Origin: Paragonimus westermani
Taxonomy: Eukaryota > Platyhelminthes > Trematoda > Plagiorchiida > Troglotrematidae
NCBI GenBank assembly: GCA_008508345.1
Contig: QNGE01002682.1
Span: 42,264-106,263 of the forward strand
Length of the DNA stretch: 64,000 bases
Reading direction: 5' to 3'
Shown here: positions 12,421-24,544 of the stretch, piece after piece
Layout of the letters: the number at the start of each line of letters is the position of its first letter
Position numbering within the stretch: position 1 is the first letter of the stretch
Notes under the pieces: generated by a model
What the model saw: the letters and a program-made list of their open reading frames with translations, nothing else
Database searches by the model: none
What the model was told of the DNA's origin: nothing
Translations under genes and position numbers: made by a program

Positions 12421-13130
12421 TTGTCCACCATCCCATTGGAAACACATCCAACCGATTGAACGGCTACAGTACAGGGATAAATAAACGTACGCCTTACTGC
12501 CTCGTCTACAATCGCATTCGGAAAAATTGCTTAAACTGAACCAGTTCCAAGTATACTATCAGCATGTCACAGGCAACCTCAGCTCTAACTACAAAATGTA
12601 GCATCAGTCGTCGCATTTTCTCAATCACACTCTAAGGCTTCATGCTAATCTTCGTCTCTCGGGTCACTCTCTGGAGATCCGACACCAAGTGAATCACTGG
12701 AAATACGAGCAATATTCTTTCAATGTTATGGCACATGCAGCCCAGGACAATCTGTCTGAATCTGACGTCACAGTGGCATCAACAGATCACTTCAAGCGAT
12801 CACTGTGCATGCATTCATGATGCCAGTCCCAGTTTCTATTCAGCATGTTCATCAGAAGACCGATGAAATGGGTTAAGCCATCTGGTACAAATGCTGGCAA
12901 GTCATCACCTGTTGAGGAGGGTTTGCCGTATGTCTGTTAATCATGTTCGAGTCATACTTCCCATTCTGTGTTCCATTCGACTCAGCCTTGTTTTGCTTTA
13001 TGCTCTCACTTCGGAAGCGGAACTGTTTGTTTGGTTTCATCTCATCTTCAGTTCCGTTACTGTACTTTCTCTCACAACTGTGCAACACAGGGTCAGGTAT
13101 ACATAATCATTGAAAGCTTTCCTTTATCTG
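12330..13130 (-). repeat. copy 1 of an 800-bp dispersed repeat (inverted to copy 2)
   Basis: On the minus strand this stretch matches 58,520-59,333 on the plus strand at high identity along its length. Shared landmarks include the stretch encoding CERKYSNG-EDEMKPNKQF and the stretch reading DVFPMGWWTILCSQLKM. The two copies differ by a 12-bp indel near 13,009 (GATAAGAATCAT is absent here) and scattered substitutions. Similarity fades near 12,330 and 13,130. The frames of 71 codons on both strands in the 12,870-13,110 part are not clearly coding. No terminal inverted repeats, poly-A or RT motifs were seen, so the class of element is unknown; segmental duplication is an alternative. Confidence 0.8.
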
Positions 13131-13541
13131 TAAAAAATCAGTCATTCTATCCAGTTTCCAGTGGATGTCAGTAACGCAGGGTATTAGTGGGTTCCTGCTC
13201 AATATCCCCATTACAGGTAAGATGCTCATGTGAAAACAGAACCATGCATTGTCTAAGGGTGATCGTGATAGATAAGTTGCTATATCCGAAATATTCCAAC
13301 CCAATATCTTTCCCAGACTATACTTCCAAGCCCAACGAAGTGTAGGGTAACACAAAACCGTGTACAATGAAATATTTCAACAAAGATTCTTGCCTTTCCT
13401 ATTTTCATTAGGGGGAGACATTAGAACTCGGTCACCATGGGTGAAATGAACATATTCGATCCTTCTTACAAATGAATGCATGTCACTGAACGGATAACGG
13501 GGTTTGGTCAGCATAAGATGGATAACATCTCCTTTACTCGG
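13131..13541. other. anonymous spacer before a solo LTR
   Basis: Two minus-strand frames of 86 and 63 codons occur here without a recognisable domain. The second runs into the LTR and is therefore not a gene. Bases 13,537-13,541 (CTCGG) are the left target-site duplication of the LTR. Confidence 0.4.
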
Positions 13542-14045
13542 TGTATCGAATTTTTGAACCACAATCATGTGAAAATCCGACCCAACCCAATTCCCCTAAA
13601 TATTCATCCCTCTGCATTCAACCTCCCCTGTTTCTGGACGTCAATTGGACCTTGACCTAGACGAGTTTGTTTTGTCACGTCAATTTGATGTTTGTGCGAA
13701 TAGCCAGTTGTCGGTCATTGCACTTTACTTGGATGGTGAGTACACCCCCTTCTTGGGAGCTCGGCTCATCCCCATTGTTTTGAACCTGTTGACTGCTCGG
13801 AAGAGCTCTTTTGGGTATGAATGCCTTATTATGTGATTATAGTTCATATTTAGCCCGTTCAGCAGCAAAGTGTAACCCATTCCCCGGAAACGATCTGTCG
13901 ATCGAAACTGTTGAGATTGTCTAAATATTCAATTTGATAATTTGTTCAATAGTACCGTGGCATTACGATCCAATCTTGTTTTGAATACTTGGGATCGTTG
14001 GTTTATCGCTACGCGTTGCTCAACGTCTTCGTGGAAGATCGTACA
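13542..14045 (+). mobile_element. solo LTR of the BEL/Pao family, with 5-bp TSD
   Basis: This 504-bp block starts TGTATCGA and ends ATCGTACA, giving the TG...CA ends of an LTR. It aligns without large gaps to the 5' LTR of the element at 27,726-28,229, which has the same length. It is flanked on both sides by CTCGG (13,537-13,541 and 14,046-14,050), a perfect 5-bp duplication of the kind BEL/Pao integrases make. No internal sequence remains, so it arose by recombination between two LTRs of a former full element. The 63-codon frame inside is part of the LTR, not a gene. Confidence 0.95.
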
Positions 14046-14050
14046 CTCGG

Positions 14051-17000
14051 CCAGTTCGTTTACGCTCATTATATTGTCTATGTTTGAATTTCTTAAAAAT
14101 TTTACCTCGTTTACGCAAAAAGTTTGTCGTTGACATGAAAACTAGACTTACTCATCGAATATTCATGTAAAGTGAAAGTTTTCTGGTTTACGGGCACTTC
14201 ACCTTTTTCGTACTTGGTCACGTTAATGTTCTTTTCCATTTAAGCCTGTTCTGTTTATTTTTTAGAACAAAACCAGCTCACGATAGTTCTCAGTATTACA
14301 TAATCATAAAAGTGTTTGATGAGAAGTGAATGATTAACACAAGTTACGTTATATCCTTTTATCTTGCATGTCATTCACTAGTTAAGCTGAATTGTGTTTG
14401 ATCTGCCAGCGAGTTTGGATTTGCCACTATCCCAAACAATAGGCTGGAAGCTGATTCTAATCAGCCAGTCGTTTTACGTTAAAAAATCAGAGGCAGATTA
14501 CCTGGTCGTCTGACGCATACCCATTGATTTAGGATATACAGTTAGGTACAAAACAATACTTTACTGCTTACAGCACACAATGACTGGTAAGAGGTTAAAA
14601 ACCTAAACATTATCTTAGATGATTTTCCTGGGATCTAAACCGGATCACCTGTCTCTTACAAAACACTAGTTGCTGTATGTCTTTGATATATTCATTCCTG
14701 ACTGGAAGTATCGATAAAGTTTATTATGTTTCTGAATGCAATTGTGTCAGTTGTTCACGCGTTTTTTTCACAGAAAATCAAGCTTTAATTTAGAAGCACT
14801 TCTTTGTAACGTGAAGTTAGAAGAATGAGGATATCACTTCCCACTGATTGCACATAGCATCCGATGGAAATCGGCAGACGAATTTTAGTGACAAAGTATT
14901 TCATCTGCACAAGAAATTGAACTACGGTGACAATATCTGCTGGGTTGAAGTGATTCTTTCGCGGTCGTGAAGAAACAAATCATTGTCGGTGTGTCGCTTT
15001 ATAATCTGAACGCTCGTTTGGTAGCCGCTAGTCGACACGTCTTCAAAATTCACATCCATCAAAGCATAAGCTGCAAATTCTGACATTTTCGCTACACATG
15101 TACCGGCAGTGGGTTCTATCAGTGGTTTCTGCACTAATATCAAGGATCAATGAATAGAATGACAGCCAGATGAACGTTTTGACTGCTCTTCGTTTTTCCG
15201 CCAGTGATATCCTTAATGTCATCTGAAAGTGAAATTTCTCCAACTGCCATTAATGTATCAATAAAAATGTTGTACGGAAATTTTATAACACTCCTTTGTA
15301 AACACACTCTTGTACGCAATTTATATCCGAATCACAAAGGAACACAAAGGGAGGCTGAGGATCACGTGTGGAAAACTGAATGCATCGTCGGTTAACAAAC
15401 GTCCCATAGAGTGTTGAGAGAAGCCATGAAAACCTGTGGTCAACCGATCTAACTTGCGTGCAATTCTGTGCATAAAACTGACTTATTATACAAAGCCTCT
15501 GATTGTTCTAGTTTGTAACGATAACCACTTGATATGCGTCTTCAGACGCCCTCCGGTGTCTGACGAGAAGGTGCCCAAAACAGCCATAAAATAGGTAACC
15601 GGTTTCTTCCCAAAGGAAGCATCAAGTATAGCACTGAACCCTAAGCACTTTATCAAGAATCTCATGGTGAAACTGTGTGAACATCATGGGATGACTGCCA
15701 ATCTGTTCTTGCGGTTTTTGCCACTCAAACGTACACAACCGATGAAAATTTACATCTCATCCTACTACGAGGATTGCAGATTTTGGAATGGGCTAGGTTG
15801 AAAGGGTGAAAACAACCGGTCGTGTACTCCAGGTGAATTTTGACCGTTAAACACACATCACATGTCTCATCCTACTACAAAACTCATACTATCCTCTAAA
15901 ATCATGAAGTAGGTTAAGTTTCTGTATACCCTTGTAAGTTGTCCAGATATCTACGTCGATCTGACTGTGAGATAAGTAGCGAAAATATTCCGTAAATCAG
16001 TTACTCATTCAAGCTACCTAGCCTACCTTTTTCATACTTCACGTAATGAACAAAAATTTCTGGAACCGGCGTGACTGTTGCAACCGCAATAACTCTTGCT
16101 GCTCGCAAACAGCAACGGAATGTGATATTAGCGCTCAAAGATTATGTTGTAGGCTCACGTTCACAGTGTTTAGGAAATAATGTGGTGTTGAAGTTGGTCG
16201 TGTTGGTCATGCAACTAATATTGGTTGGCGTTACCCAAGCATTTGGGAAATGGACCACGCCCACGCTAGGATCGACAGAATGGGCTGTATTCTGTAGCGA
16301 GCAGAATTCGGTAACTTACTCATAGGTGGAAAAGTGGAGCTTTTACATAGTGGCTATATGTGACCCACTGCATGTCAAAAACCTCGAGATCGATGTAGAG
16401 GAATTCGAAACCTAGCACTGAAAAGTGAACTTCTTGTGATCGTCGTTTGGGCGGAACATCGTTAACTAGTGTTGATATTTCGCACAAAACACTTGTCCAT
16501 AGCCGTACGTCATTGATTAGGTTAGATAACAAGTGACCATGAGTAACTGACGAGAGACTTATGCCTGATCTGTTCGGTTCTGTTTACAACCTGTCACTCA
16601 CCGGCAAATCTTTATTCACTAGCCAAGAATAAACTAATGAGGGTTAACCTATTAGATGTGAGTTTCAAATGGGCAGGCTATGTGTTTAAGCTTAATTTTT
16701 TCTCACTTAGGTTCTGACCAACCTAGAGTCTACAACCTAACTTCCTAGTTACGGTTGACTGTGTTTCTCTTTCCATTCCACTCCATTCGGAAAAAATGAA
16801 GGCCAATCCAACATCTGTTTACAGACGTTCTACAGCGTAAAATGCCTTAGCATCTGGTACATTTCATCAAAGAACATTACACATATATCGGTTCGTCCAT
16901 TACCGAACCAGAACATCTCTCATATGAGTGTACTTCGAATGACAGCTCCCTGTTTCAATGCAAAGCTTGCAGGTAATCAGAAACCCTGTCAGGACTACTT

Positions 17001-17175
17001 CTCGCCCACATTTTTGTCGTTAAGCTTGAAAGTCATGTCGTCAGCCTTCTGAATGGATTCTCATTGTACAGGTGATGAACAAACTACACAGCTGTATTCC
17101 CATGACCCTCTAGAATGAACATCTTCCTACTCTGACATTTCTTGATATCCGTACGGTTAGAAGGCATGATAGCAC
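14051..17175. other. anonymous region
   Basis: About 3 kb without a recognised gene or repeat. A few frames of 62-84 codons (14,922-15,243 minus; 16,071-16,325 plus) carry no domain. The stretch 15,542-15,560 forms a small hairpin next to TGACGAG but does not complete a hammerhead fold. Confidence 0.4.
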
Positions 17176-17179
17176 AATA

Positions 17180-17961
17180 TGAAGATCACTGTTTCGTAGG
17201 AATACGTAGACTAGTCATTACTTGAGTATCAGCGGCTTCGTGCTGATCGTTTATAAAAGTGGTCTACACCGAGCACTATTTGAGCTGGCTAGATGCATTT
17301 GTTCCGCTGTCACGCGAGAAATCGAACTCAGTCACTTACACAATGTCTCCATGGAAAACATCAAGACTTCCCAGTCTATTAGGAAGTTCAGTCAACCGGC
17401 TCGAAAGGAACGAGTGAAGCCAGGGGTTCTCAGATAGGTGGGGGCACTGGATCTTCTCTTCAAAGCGGATGAAGTGAGCCTACCAATACAGAGTCGTCTT
17501 CAGACAGCTATCAAGCTGGTTCTTTACGCTGTCCAATTAGTTATATCCTACAGAACCGTTCGTACCTTATATCCTCTAGTCAAAAACCCCGTGCCTTCGT
17601 CCGCCGAATCCCACGACACATACGACTACTATTGTGTGGAGTCACCTACACTGCCAGAACCGAGTGCCACCTACAGACTAAAATTAGTGAACACGTGCCG
17701 AGCTGGGTCAAAAGCCAGATTACGCAGATGATCGATGCCATCTCAATCGTTGACAGCACCACCGCACGAAACTACAAGCTCTCTGCTTCAACTGTTGCCC
17801 GACATTTGTTGTCGACGCACCATCAACCTAACACGGTTAAGCAGTGCAAGGTCGTTCACATGAACACCAACCCGTACCCCCTTCGATATGCCCGGTCGGC
17901 TGACACCAGAAAGAGGAAGTCCATTCTGTGCATTCAAAAAGAACTGGTTGTTACCATCTGA
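17180..17961 (+). pseudogene. Penelope-like element remnant: RT thumb, linker, GIY-YIG
   Basis: The best preserved Penelope fragment. From about 17,222 the frame reads HRALFELARCICSAVTREIE, the L-x-RA-x-IC-x-E-I block after the RT core, ending at a stop at 17,435-17,437. The same frame resumes with LLFKADEVSLPIQSRLQTAI, the linker. The endonuclease follows in another frame (17,632-17,961): CGVTYTARTECHLQ then KISEHVPSWV, then SASTVARHLLSTHHQPN and the C terminus SILCIQKELVVTI, all standard blocks of schistosome-type Penelope proteins. The YIG Gly is lost (YTAR). There is one in-frame stop and at least one frameshift. The polymerase core is missing, so it is 5' truncated. Confidence 0.75.
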
Positions 17962-19648
17962 TTGTTCTGGCAGTGATGGGTCTTTGTACCAATAGACGAT
18001 TAACATTTCATTACAATCTACTTAACGGTTTGGTTGTGATTTGTTAAAATTACTGATCTGTAGTAGACATTCTTAAGGCTGCGATGAAATCTACTGTGAA
18101 GCAGAACGTACAACATAGTTCTTCTGAGTCTGTTTTCCGAAGTTTTCAAGGGGAACTAGTACTTTAGATTTAGGACTGACTTTCCACAGATATCGCGCTA
18201 ACCGTAGAATGTCAAATGCACCAAATAAACTTCAGTGAATCTAACGTTGTGCATCACGAATAGATAGACGACTTATGGATGCATATGCCTAATTAAAATG
18301 AGCTGCTACGGCCGAATGTGTTCCAGACTCATGTTCCGTAAAATGGTGACACATGTACTGTCGGACGACCTGAGAAAAGTTTGACCAGGATTTCACTCGG
18401 ACTTACAATCCGTTGCCTGTAACTGGATAACTCAGCAATGTTGACCATGTTCTAGACGTGTGTTTAGGGTTCGATACTATGGAGTTCACTGACTGCCAAC
18501 GTCCACCCATGTCCCGGCTACTAAATCTTGGTAAAGCTGACATCTTGTGCATCTGAGTTTAACAAGTTGTTAATTAGACTACATAGATAACGATAAGCGA
18601 GATCACAAATAACTCTGTTTGATTCAGTTAGTGGCCGGCTAAACCGGCGATATGAAACTTACCGGACTTGGTTTGTTCTAGTTACTTGACTTTTTCACAA
18701 AAGTACTCCTAGGCTGTGCAACGAACCTCTAGTGGCCACCTTCAGTATACATTCGAGATAACCACCAGGGCTCAGTTGGCACGTTCAGGTTATGGAAAAA
18801 ACCCGTGATCCACTGCGATCATTGCTCGCAAAAGCTTAGTTTGTAGTTGTTTTCTGCTGAACCGTACCTCCCAGAACTATTTTATCATTGTTGAAAACTG
18901 AATTCAACGTTTTTCATGCATTTTTCCGTACAGTATGAAGTCAGTGAAGAGGAAGTTCAATTCCAAAAGTTCGACTTGATGCTAGCTTAGATCATAAACA
19001 GAAATGACAGTAAACACTATTAAATCAGTCCGTCCCCTTTCTCACAATTAAGTGCTACGCCTATCTACCGTTATGTTTTAGGTGGAGGCATGTTCAGTCT
19101 GGGCTAGCAGATCTGCCTCGGTGTGTTGAACGAGACAGTGTCCAGACGACGGCCCTCTGGCACGCATTTTGGGACTACCCATTGTGTGCGTGTGTGGTTG
19201 TATGCGCAGTAGGCGCTCCATTCTTGTGTACACCTATGTGAGCGTGCGCTTGTCATGAAGGTCACGCCGTCTAGATTTGCTTCGCGTTGTGACTTTGCCC
19301 TGACCGCCAATCCCCTTGTCTGGGTGGCTGAACTGATGACACGATCAGTACAACCAGACTTGGCCCGCACGAATTTGATTTCAGTCAGCCATGTGTCGAT
19401 CTACATTTTGCGCCAAAGCAAGAACAGTCTAATCCAAAGCCACAAAGAGGCCTAGATGACAATGAACCGCTTGCATTTTGTCCAAACTCGATGGGGATAA
19501 CAGTCAAGTGGCAACTCAAAGAGGTCTATCTCCTCAGATGAATTTGTTGAAATTGTGGGTTCACTCTGAATGAAAACCAAAATCCTCTACTACTCATCAA
19601 TAATCAAAATACCGCACAACAAGCTAGTGATTTCTGTGATTACAATGT
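17962..19648. other. anonymous region after Penelope remnant
   Basis: The first few hundred bases may be Penelope 3' untranslated sequence. Overlapping frames on opposite strands near 19,104-19,455 (88 and 66 codons) share no known domain. Nothing else is recognised. Confidence 0.4.
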
Positions 19649-19932
19649 GGACAGTTACTGTGTCTCCTCTCAAGGTGATCGAGCAATCTCTGAACTACTC
19701 ACATTTGATAATTCGGTCGTGCCTAATTTGAGGTCAATGGCGAAATGGTCAACACGGTTGCCTCATGAAAGCGTGGTCGGAGTTCTAGTCCCGGCCGTGA
19801 CAAGGATATGCACTGCTTACTAACTCTAATGAGAGTGAAACTTGAGTCTAGTGCTTCTCTTCGAAAGAAGCTGACCGGCAAGTCTGTGTGAACGCGAACG
19901 CTGCGATCAAGTGTGAGCGATTTTCAACTTGA
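19649..19932 (+). mobile_element. tRNA-derived SINE with hammerhead-like core, copy 1
   Basis: Aligns closely to 36,291-36,597 over its whole length. A tRNA-like head contains a box A (GGCGAAATGGTCAAC, 19,739-19,753) and a box B-like GGAGTTCTAGTCCC (19,779-19,792), as expected for an internal RNA polymerase III promoter. The hammerhead-like segment follows at about 19,810-19,854 and is listed separately. The 90 bp upstream of the tRNA head are also shared with copy 2, apart from a deletion of about 24 bp here bounded by short TCAC repeats. The resemblance in plan to schistosome SM-alpha repeats is from family knowledge. Confidence 0.8.
19810..19854 (+). ncRNA. hammerhead-ribozyme-like segment in SINE copy 1 (degenerate core)
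   Basis: Stem II is perfect: ACTCT, loop AATG, AGAGT (19,823-19,836), followed directly by GAAAC (19,837-19,841). A short stem III ends in GTC (19,846-19,848), the usual cleavage triplet. Stem I pairs GCACTG (19,810-19,815) with TAGTGC (19,849-19,854). The CTGANGA core is damaged (CTTACTA, changes at G5 and G8), so this copy should not cleave. It is the clearest copy for stem II. Confidence 0.6.
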
Positions 19933-22900
19933 GAGTGACAGTAACTAAAGAAGTCGACAACTGCCGAACTAGCAGACCGAATCACTGTTTATCTGACGAC
20001 TCGTTGAGAGGTTGGCGACCTTGGTGAACGACTAACTCATTGCGTGGCTTAGTGCTGACTGAATGGTTGACTGGTCATAATTTTTTGAAGAAATCCCTGT
20101 CATTTTCTCAAATTTTGTTTGAAGCTCGTTATCAGACTTTCGGACATTAAACAGGCGTAATACCCTTTTGGGGTCACACCTCTCAGGAAATCTCGAGGCT
20201 CGGAGTAGTCAACGTGATTGGATGATATGTATCACCTTATAGAACCCATGAAAAAGGGCGATTAAATAAATAATGAATTGCTTGTGTACGAACATGCAGA
20301 AACCAGACAGAAGCACTAGTAGCAACGCCAGTGACGCAGATTTTTCATCTCAGTATCAGTTGGAAACTAAACATGGTTTTAGGTAGTCAACCAATGTTTG
20401 TTACTGGTATGGCTTAATGACGGGATTGTTGTCTGATTCTGATCTTGTATAAATGCTTTGCAGAATCAATCACAGCACATGTGTTCGATAATCAGCATTG
20501 CATGACATGCATCCTAATGAGGTGGGATACGGATAGGATACTCTATGAAAATATCCCCGTCTGCTTATATTTTCCGTTACAGTGGGGGAGAAGTATTTAT
20601 AAGGCTTCTCTTGGAATGGCTGTTTGATCGAACATTAGGTCATATTGTTTGGGTAGATGAATGGAGACAAGTGATGTGGTATAGTACGGACGTACAGTCC
20701 GTTTTGGCTTATCTGAAGCTTCCTGTATTCCCTGGATTAAAATTTTGCTAACAGAGATGAGCTTTTTACCTGCATACTACACGGTCTTTATCTCTGGTTA
20801 GCCAAACAAGGAAGTTAACTTTTCATAATCTTAAATAGTGATCGTGATATAAAAACCGTCCCCCACCTTACATCATACTATTCTGGCGAGACTTCTTAGC
20901 TTGTAATGACTGCGTTGTTCTTTGAATTTATGGACCACTTACTTGTCTAGATAGAGGCATTTAGGTCGAGTGTTCTAAGCTTCTTGGGTAGCACCGTCAA
21001 CCGTGACATGTATAAGTGGACGCTGTAAGGAAAGCGGTAAGCAGGTTAGCTGCGCAGGTAGACAATACACCGGGTTGCTGTGCTCTGTTGTTCGACCAGC
21101 AGAACATTAATAAGACCACTCGGATGTTCACCGATTTTCAAACACCTCAGACATAAGCGATGCACAGAAATCGCTTCAAGTGTTCACCAACTGCTGTCAA
21201 GGCAACGATTCACACCGTATAGCCTGGTTCATGTGAGGTCAGGTGTTCCGCGGGTGACTTAGGTTAGCAACGAGTATAACCCGTGGACTGGGCGATTACT
21301 GATGACCTCAGATTCAATTGGTGTGTTTTTCGGTGACCTGCACTCTCATCCACCCGTTGATGGCACACGCGTTCATCAACTACACAAATATTCGACTGTC
21401 GTAGATGTTGACCCGCAGGACAGTTTCATTCTCTGAATGACCTGAAGTATTGACTCACTCGAGCGCACTCGTAGGTGTGTCTACCAAATCGTTTCTAAGT
21501 GTGACCAGTCAGTAAATACTTCTACTGATGTTGGACAGACGACGTTCAAGTTAGGCCAGCAAGATGAATCACAAGCAGACTAGCAACAACCAGGCTTCTT
21601 CACATAGTCACAGAAGAAGGTGCAATATCAATACAACCTGAAAGTTACCATCTTGATTAAGATCTGGTTGCTGTTGTTGCTGGTGGTATGTAGGCATTTT
21701 ACGCATTTATATCACTCGAACGCCAGTCTCTTAGAACCAACCTTACAGTTTCCGACTTGATTAAAACCGGGGGTATTCGCGTATATTCAAGACAAGGGTT
21801 GGATTGTGCGTGTTACTACAGTCGCATCCAGAATAGACGAACGACCCGGATTGGAGATTGTGTGAGACGGATCAGCATCAATCTGTGACGGAGACAGGCC
21901 TCTGCAGCCGGAACGTCTGACCGAGCGCAGAGATGATGGTGATGATGAAAGAGGTCTCGTCATTTCGGATACCAGCACATTTAGGAATACTAAGAGTGAA
22001 CAGGGTCAAACCTATCAGATAGAACGGTAAATAAAAGGCTCCCGTAAACGTTCAAGAAAACGGCATAATAAACAGGCCGCACGCACTAGTCTATCGTTCT
22101 GGTCATTAACGTTTGTGTCTACATCCACCGAGCCCCTAAGATTGAACCAAGTACACGGTAGAAAACTTATCTGAAAACAGAGGGGCGGTCTCAGTTCATC
22201 GAAAGTATATCCCAATTCTACTCTGCCTTGTTTAATAAAAACAGGGTACGAAAATTGAGGTAAAAGTTGGTTCAGAAGATATTCCAGGTGTCCACCCTCA
22301 TTTTGGCTGTTTATAACCTTGTACTTGTTTCGCCAGACATCCATAGATAGTAAATTGTCGGGCACAATGTTTGGTGGAGCCTGGTGATGTAGCAAAACAG
22401 AGCTTACATAATGCTGTCAAAGACATCATTGGAGTAGACCTACTGATCTGTGGGAACAGTTCGGCACATTAATGCGGTCGTCTGGCAATTTTTACAGGGT
22501 GGTAAGGGTGGCAGGTACAGAACAACAATTACTAAATACTTTCTGCAATAGATGATGGTGGTCTGTATGTTGTAATTCCATTAAGTGAGGACCTCAGAGA
22601 GACAGCCCCTGTGATTCGACCACGCATCACAGTACTGGCTCTAAATCGATTCGTTTCCACCCAGCAAGACCAAGTTCTTTTCCCTCACAGTTTTACTCCT
22701 CGAAGTATGCTGTTTAGTTAGCGTGACATAGCCAACCGGATCTTGCTGCAGACAATCCCAACTGCCGCCTATCATTTATAACACAATGTCGTTAGTCGTA
22801 TTTGAGCAATGGACAAATCTGTCGTCCTTTTAAGTTACAAACCCGAGATCAGTAACTGACTGTGAAAGTCAGTTGTTCTCCATCCTGATAATTTGACCTG

Positions 22901-24540
22901 TAGCCTATAAATGTGCGGTGCTCAGCCAAGTTTTTGCTTAATCGCTTCAGTCCGTAATTCATTCCTGACAAATTTATTACTCCCTACATAGTGCCCGAGA
23001 GAAAACATGCAACCACAGTACCAAGGTCACCGATCCGTATTAGTTGGCATGCTACTGTAACCTCAGGTTTGGGCTCGTTCCCTGTCCCATAATGCAGTGC
23101 AGGCACACGGTATACTAAAGCTGATATATGGTGCAGACTTAAAACGAACCAAAGGACATTTATACTTCATGAACTACGCACAACAGTTTGATAAGACAGT
23201 ACAACACGTTGAAAATCCCAGGAGTTCGCCCACCAGTTTGATGTCCGTAAGACAGAGGTGTAAATTATCAGATAAATGAGGGCAAATTAAAAACGCTATG
23301 TAGAAGAGAGTTGATGTAGAGGGCGGAGGTGAATTGTATGAACAGGTCTTCAAGCTAAGTGTAAAATTACATAAGACTACTCATCCAGTGCTGTATTGGA
23401 GGTAATACGGTAAACATAGTAATTGATCCATTTTCTCTCAACAAGAACCCTTCGTGAACCAGACGTTAAATGTAGTGTCATTCGTATGATCATCAAAGAG
23501 AGAACAGCAATCTAGGTAAGCATGAAACTCGGCCAACAGAGATTAAGGACTGAGTGTTTGTTGACGGCTGCGCAACCATCGTTCTAACTAGTCAGTTTGC
23601 TTGACTGTGGGCGAAGGGAGATTAGGTGACAGCAAACACCTCTTCTGGACCAGTGTTCAGGGATGCGAGTTCGTATACTACTGACCTCAATGACGTTCCA
23701 TATTCGACAACTCACCACCTTGCGTCGATTTGTTGACACTCATCAGACCATTGGATAAGTCTTTTTTACTGATAAAATTACTGGAGTTGTTCAGTTGAGC
23801 AATATCCACGCTTGGAACGGTTTTAATCACACCACTGTTCAACCACGTAGGACAATGTTCACGCATTTTGTCAGACAGTGTGAACAGAGTGGAATGCTTG
23901 ATACTGGATACTTAGAAAATCCGGTTGCAGAACGCGGCGCTGGGTTTTGCATTTATGACGTCATAACGGTGACTGAACAGGAGTTCACACCCCCAAAGAC
24001 GAACCTCCATGTTTTAAAACCAACTATGGTGTGCAGTCATTTGTTTGCTCGTATCCAGCATCCCACATTGGTCGTACTACATGTCGATTATCCAATGGAG
24101 TACCAGAACTTTGCTCTGCGTGGATGAACAACAGTGTTTTGATTAAAGTGGTTTGAAGCACGATTATTACTCATCTGAATGACTCCAACCGTTCCAATTG
24201 TCTGTCGAATGCCAAGAAACCCACCAAAAATGGTGAGTTGTTGAATGTGAAACGTCGTCGAGGTCAGTAATATCAGACCCCAAATCTCGGACCACTGGCC
24301 CAGAAAAGGCGCTTGCAGATATCTAACCTCCCTTGGCCCACAGTCGATCAAATTTACGATCTAGAACAGTGTCATTCCTCGATCAATCCACCAACCTTAA
24401 TGCCTGATCTTCTCACTCATATAAGCTCTCATGCTTTCTGTGTCGCAACTAGCCTGATTAACAGGTGGAGAAATGCATTTACGTGTTTGAGAGGTAATGG
24501 AGAATTCCCACAATAACGGAAATAAACGATACACACAAAG
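19933..24540. other. anonymous region with two unassigned ORFs
   Basis: No recognised element or RNA gene. Two frames are longer than expected by chance: 22,015-22,395 on the minus strand (126 codons, with GGHLEYLLNQLLPQF and KQGRVELGYTFDELRPP) and 23,795-24,127 on the plus strand (110 codons). Neither matches a family I know and neither has convincing splice sites or a codon signature that I can judge by eye. They could be exons of an unseen host gene or parts of old repeats. Confidence 0.3.
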
Positions 24541-24544
24541 ACTA

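Noticed and set aside
12873..13106. Gene on either strand (71-codon frames)
   Set aside because: Both frames lie inside the dispersed repeat, and neither strand has a recognisable domain.
13645..13836. 63-codon conserved protein also present at 27,829-28,020
   Set aside because: The conservation is that of the LTR as a whole; the frame is not a gene.
15536..15580. Possible second hammerhead: 7-bp hairpin next to TGACGAG and AAAAC
   Set aside because: The stem uses the C and T that must be unpaired in CTGACGA, no stem II forms and GAAA is missing.
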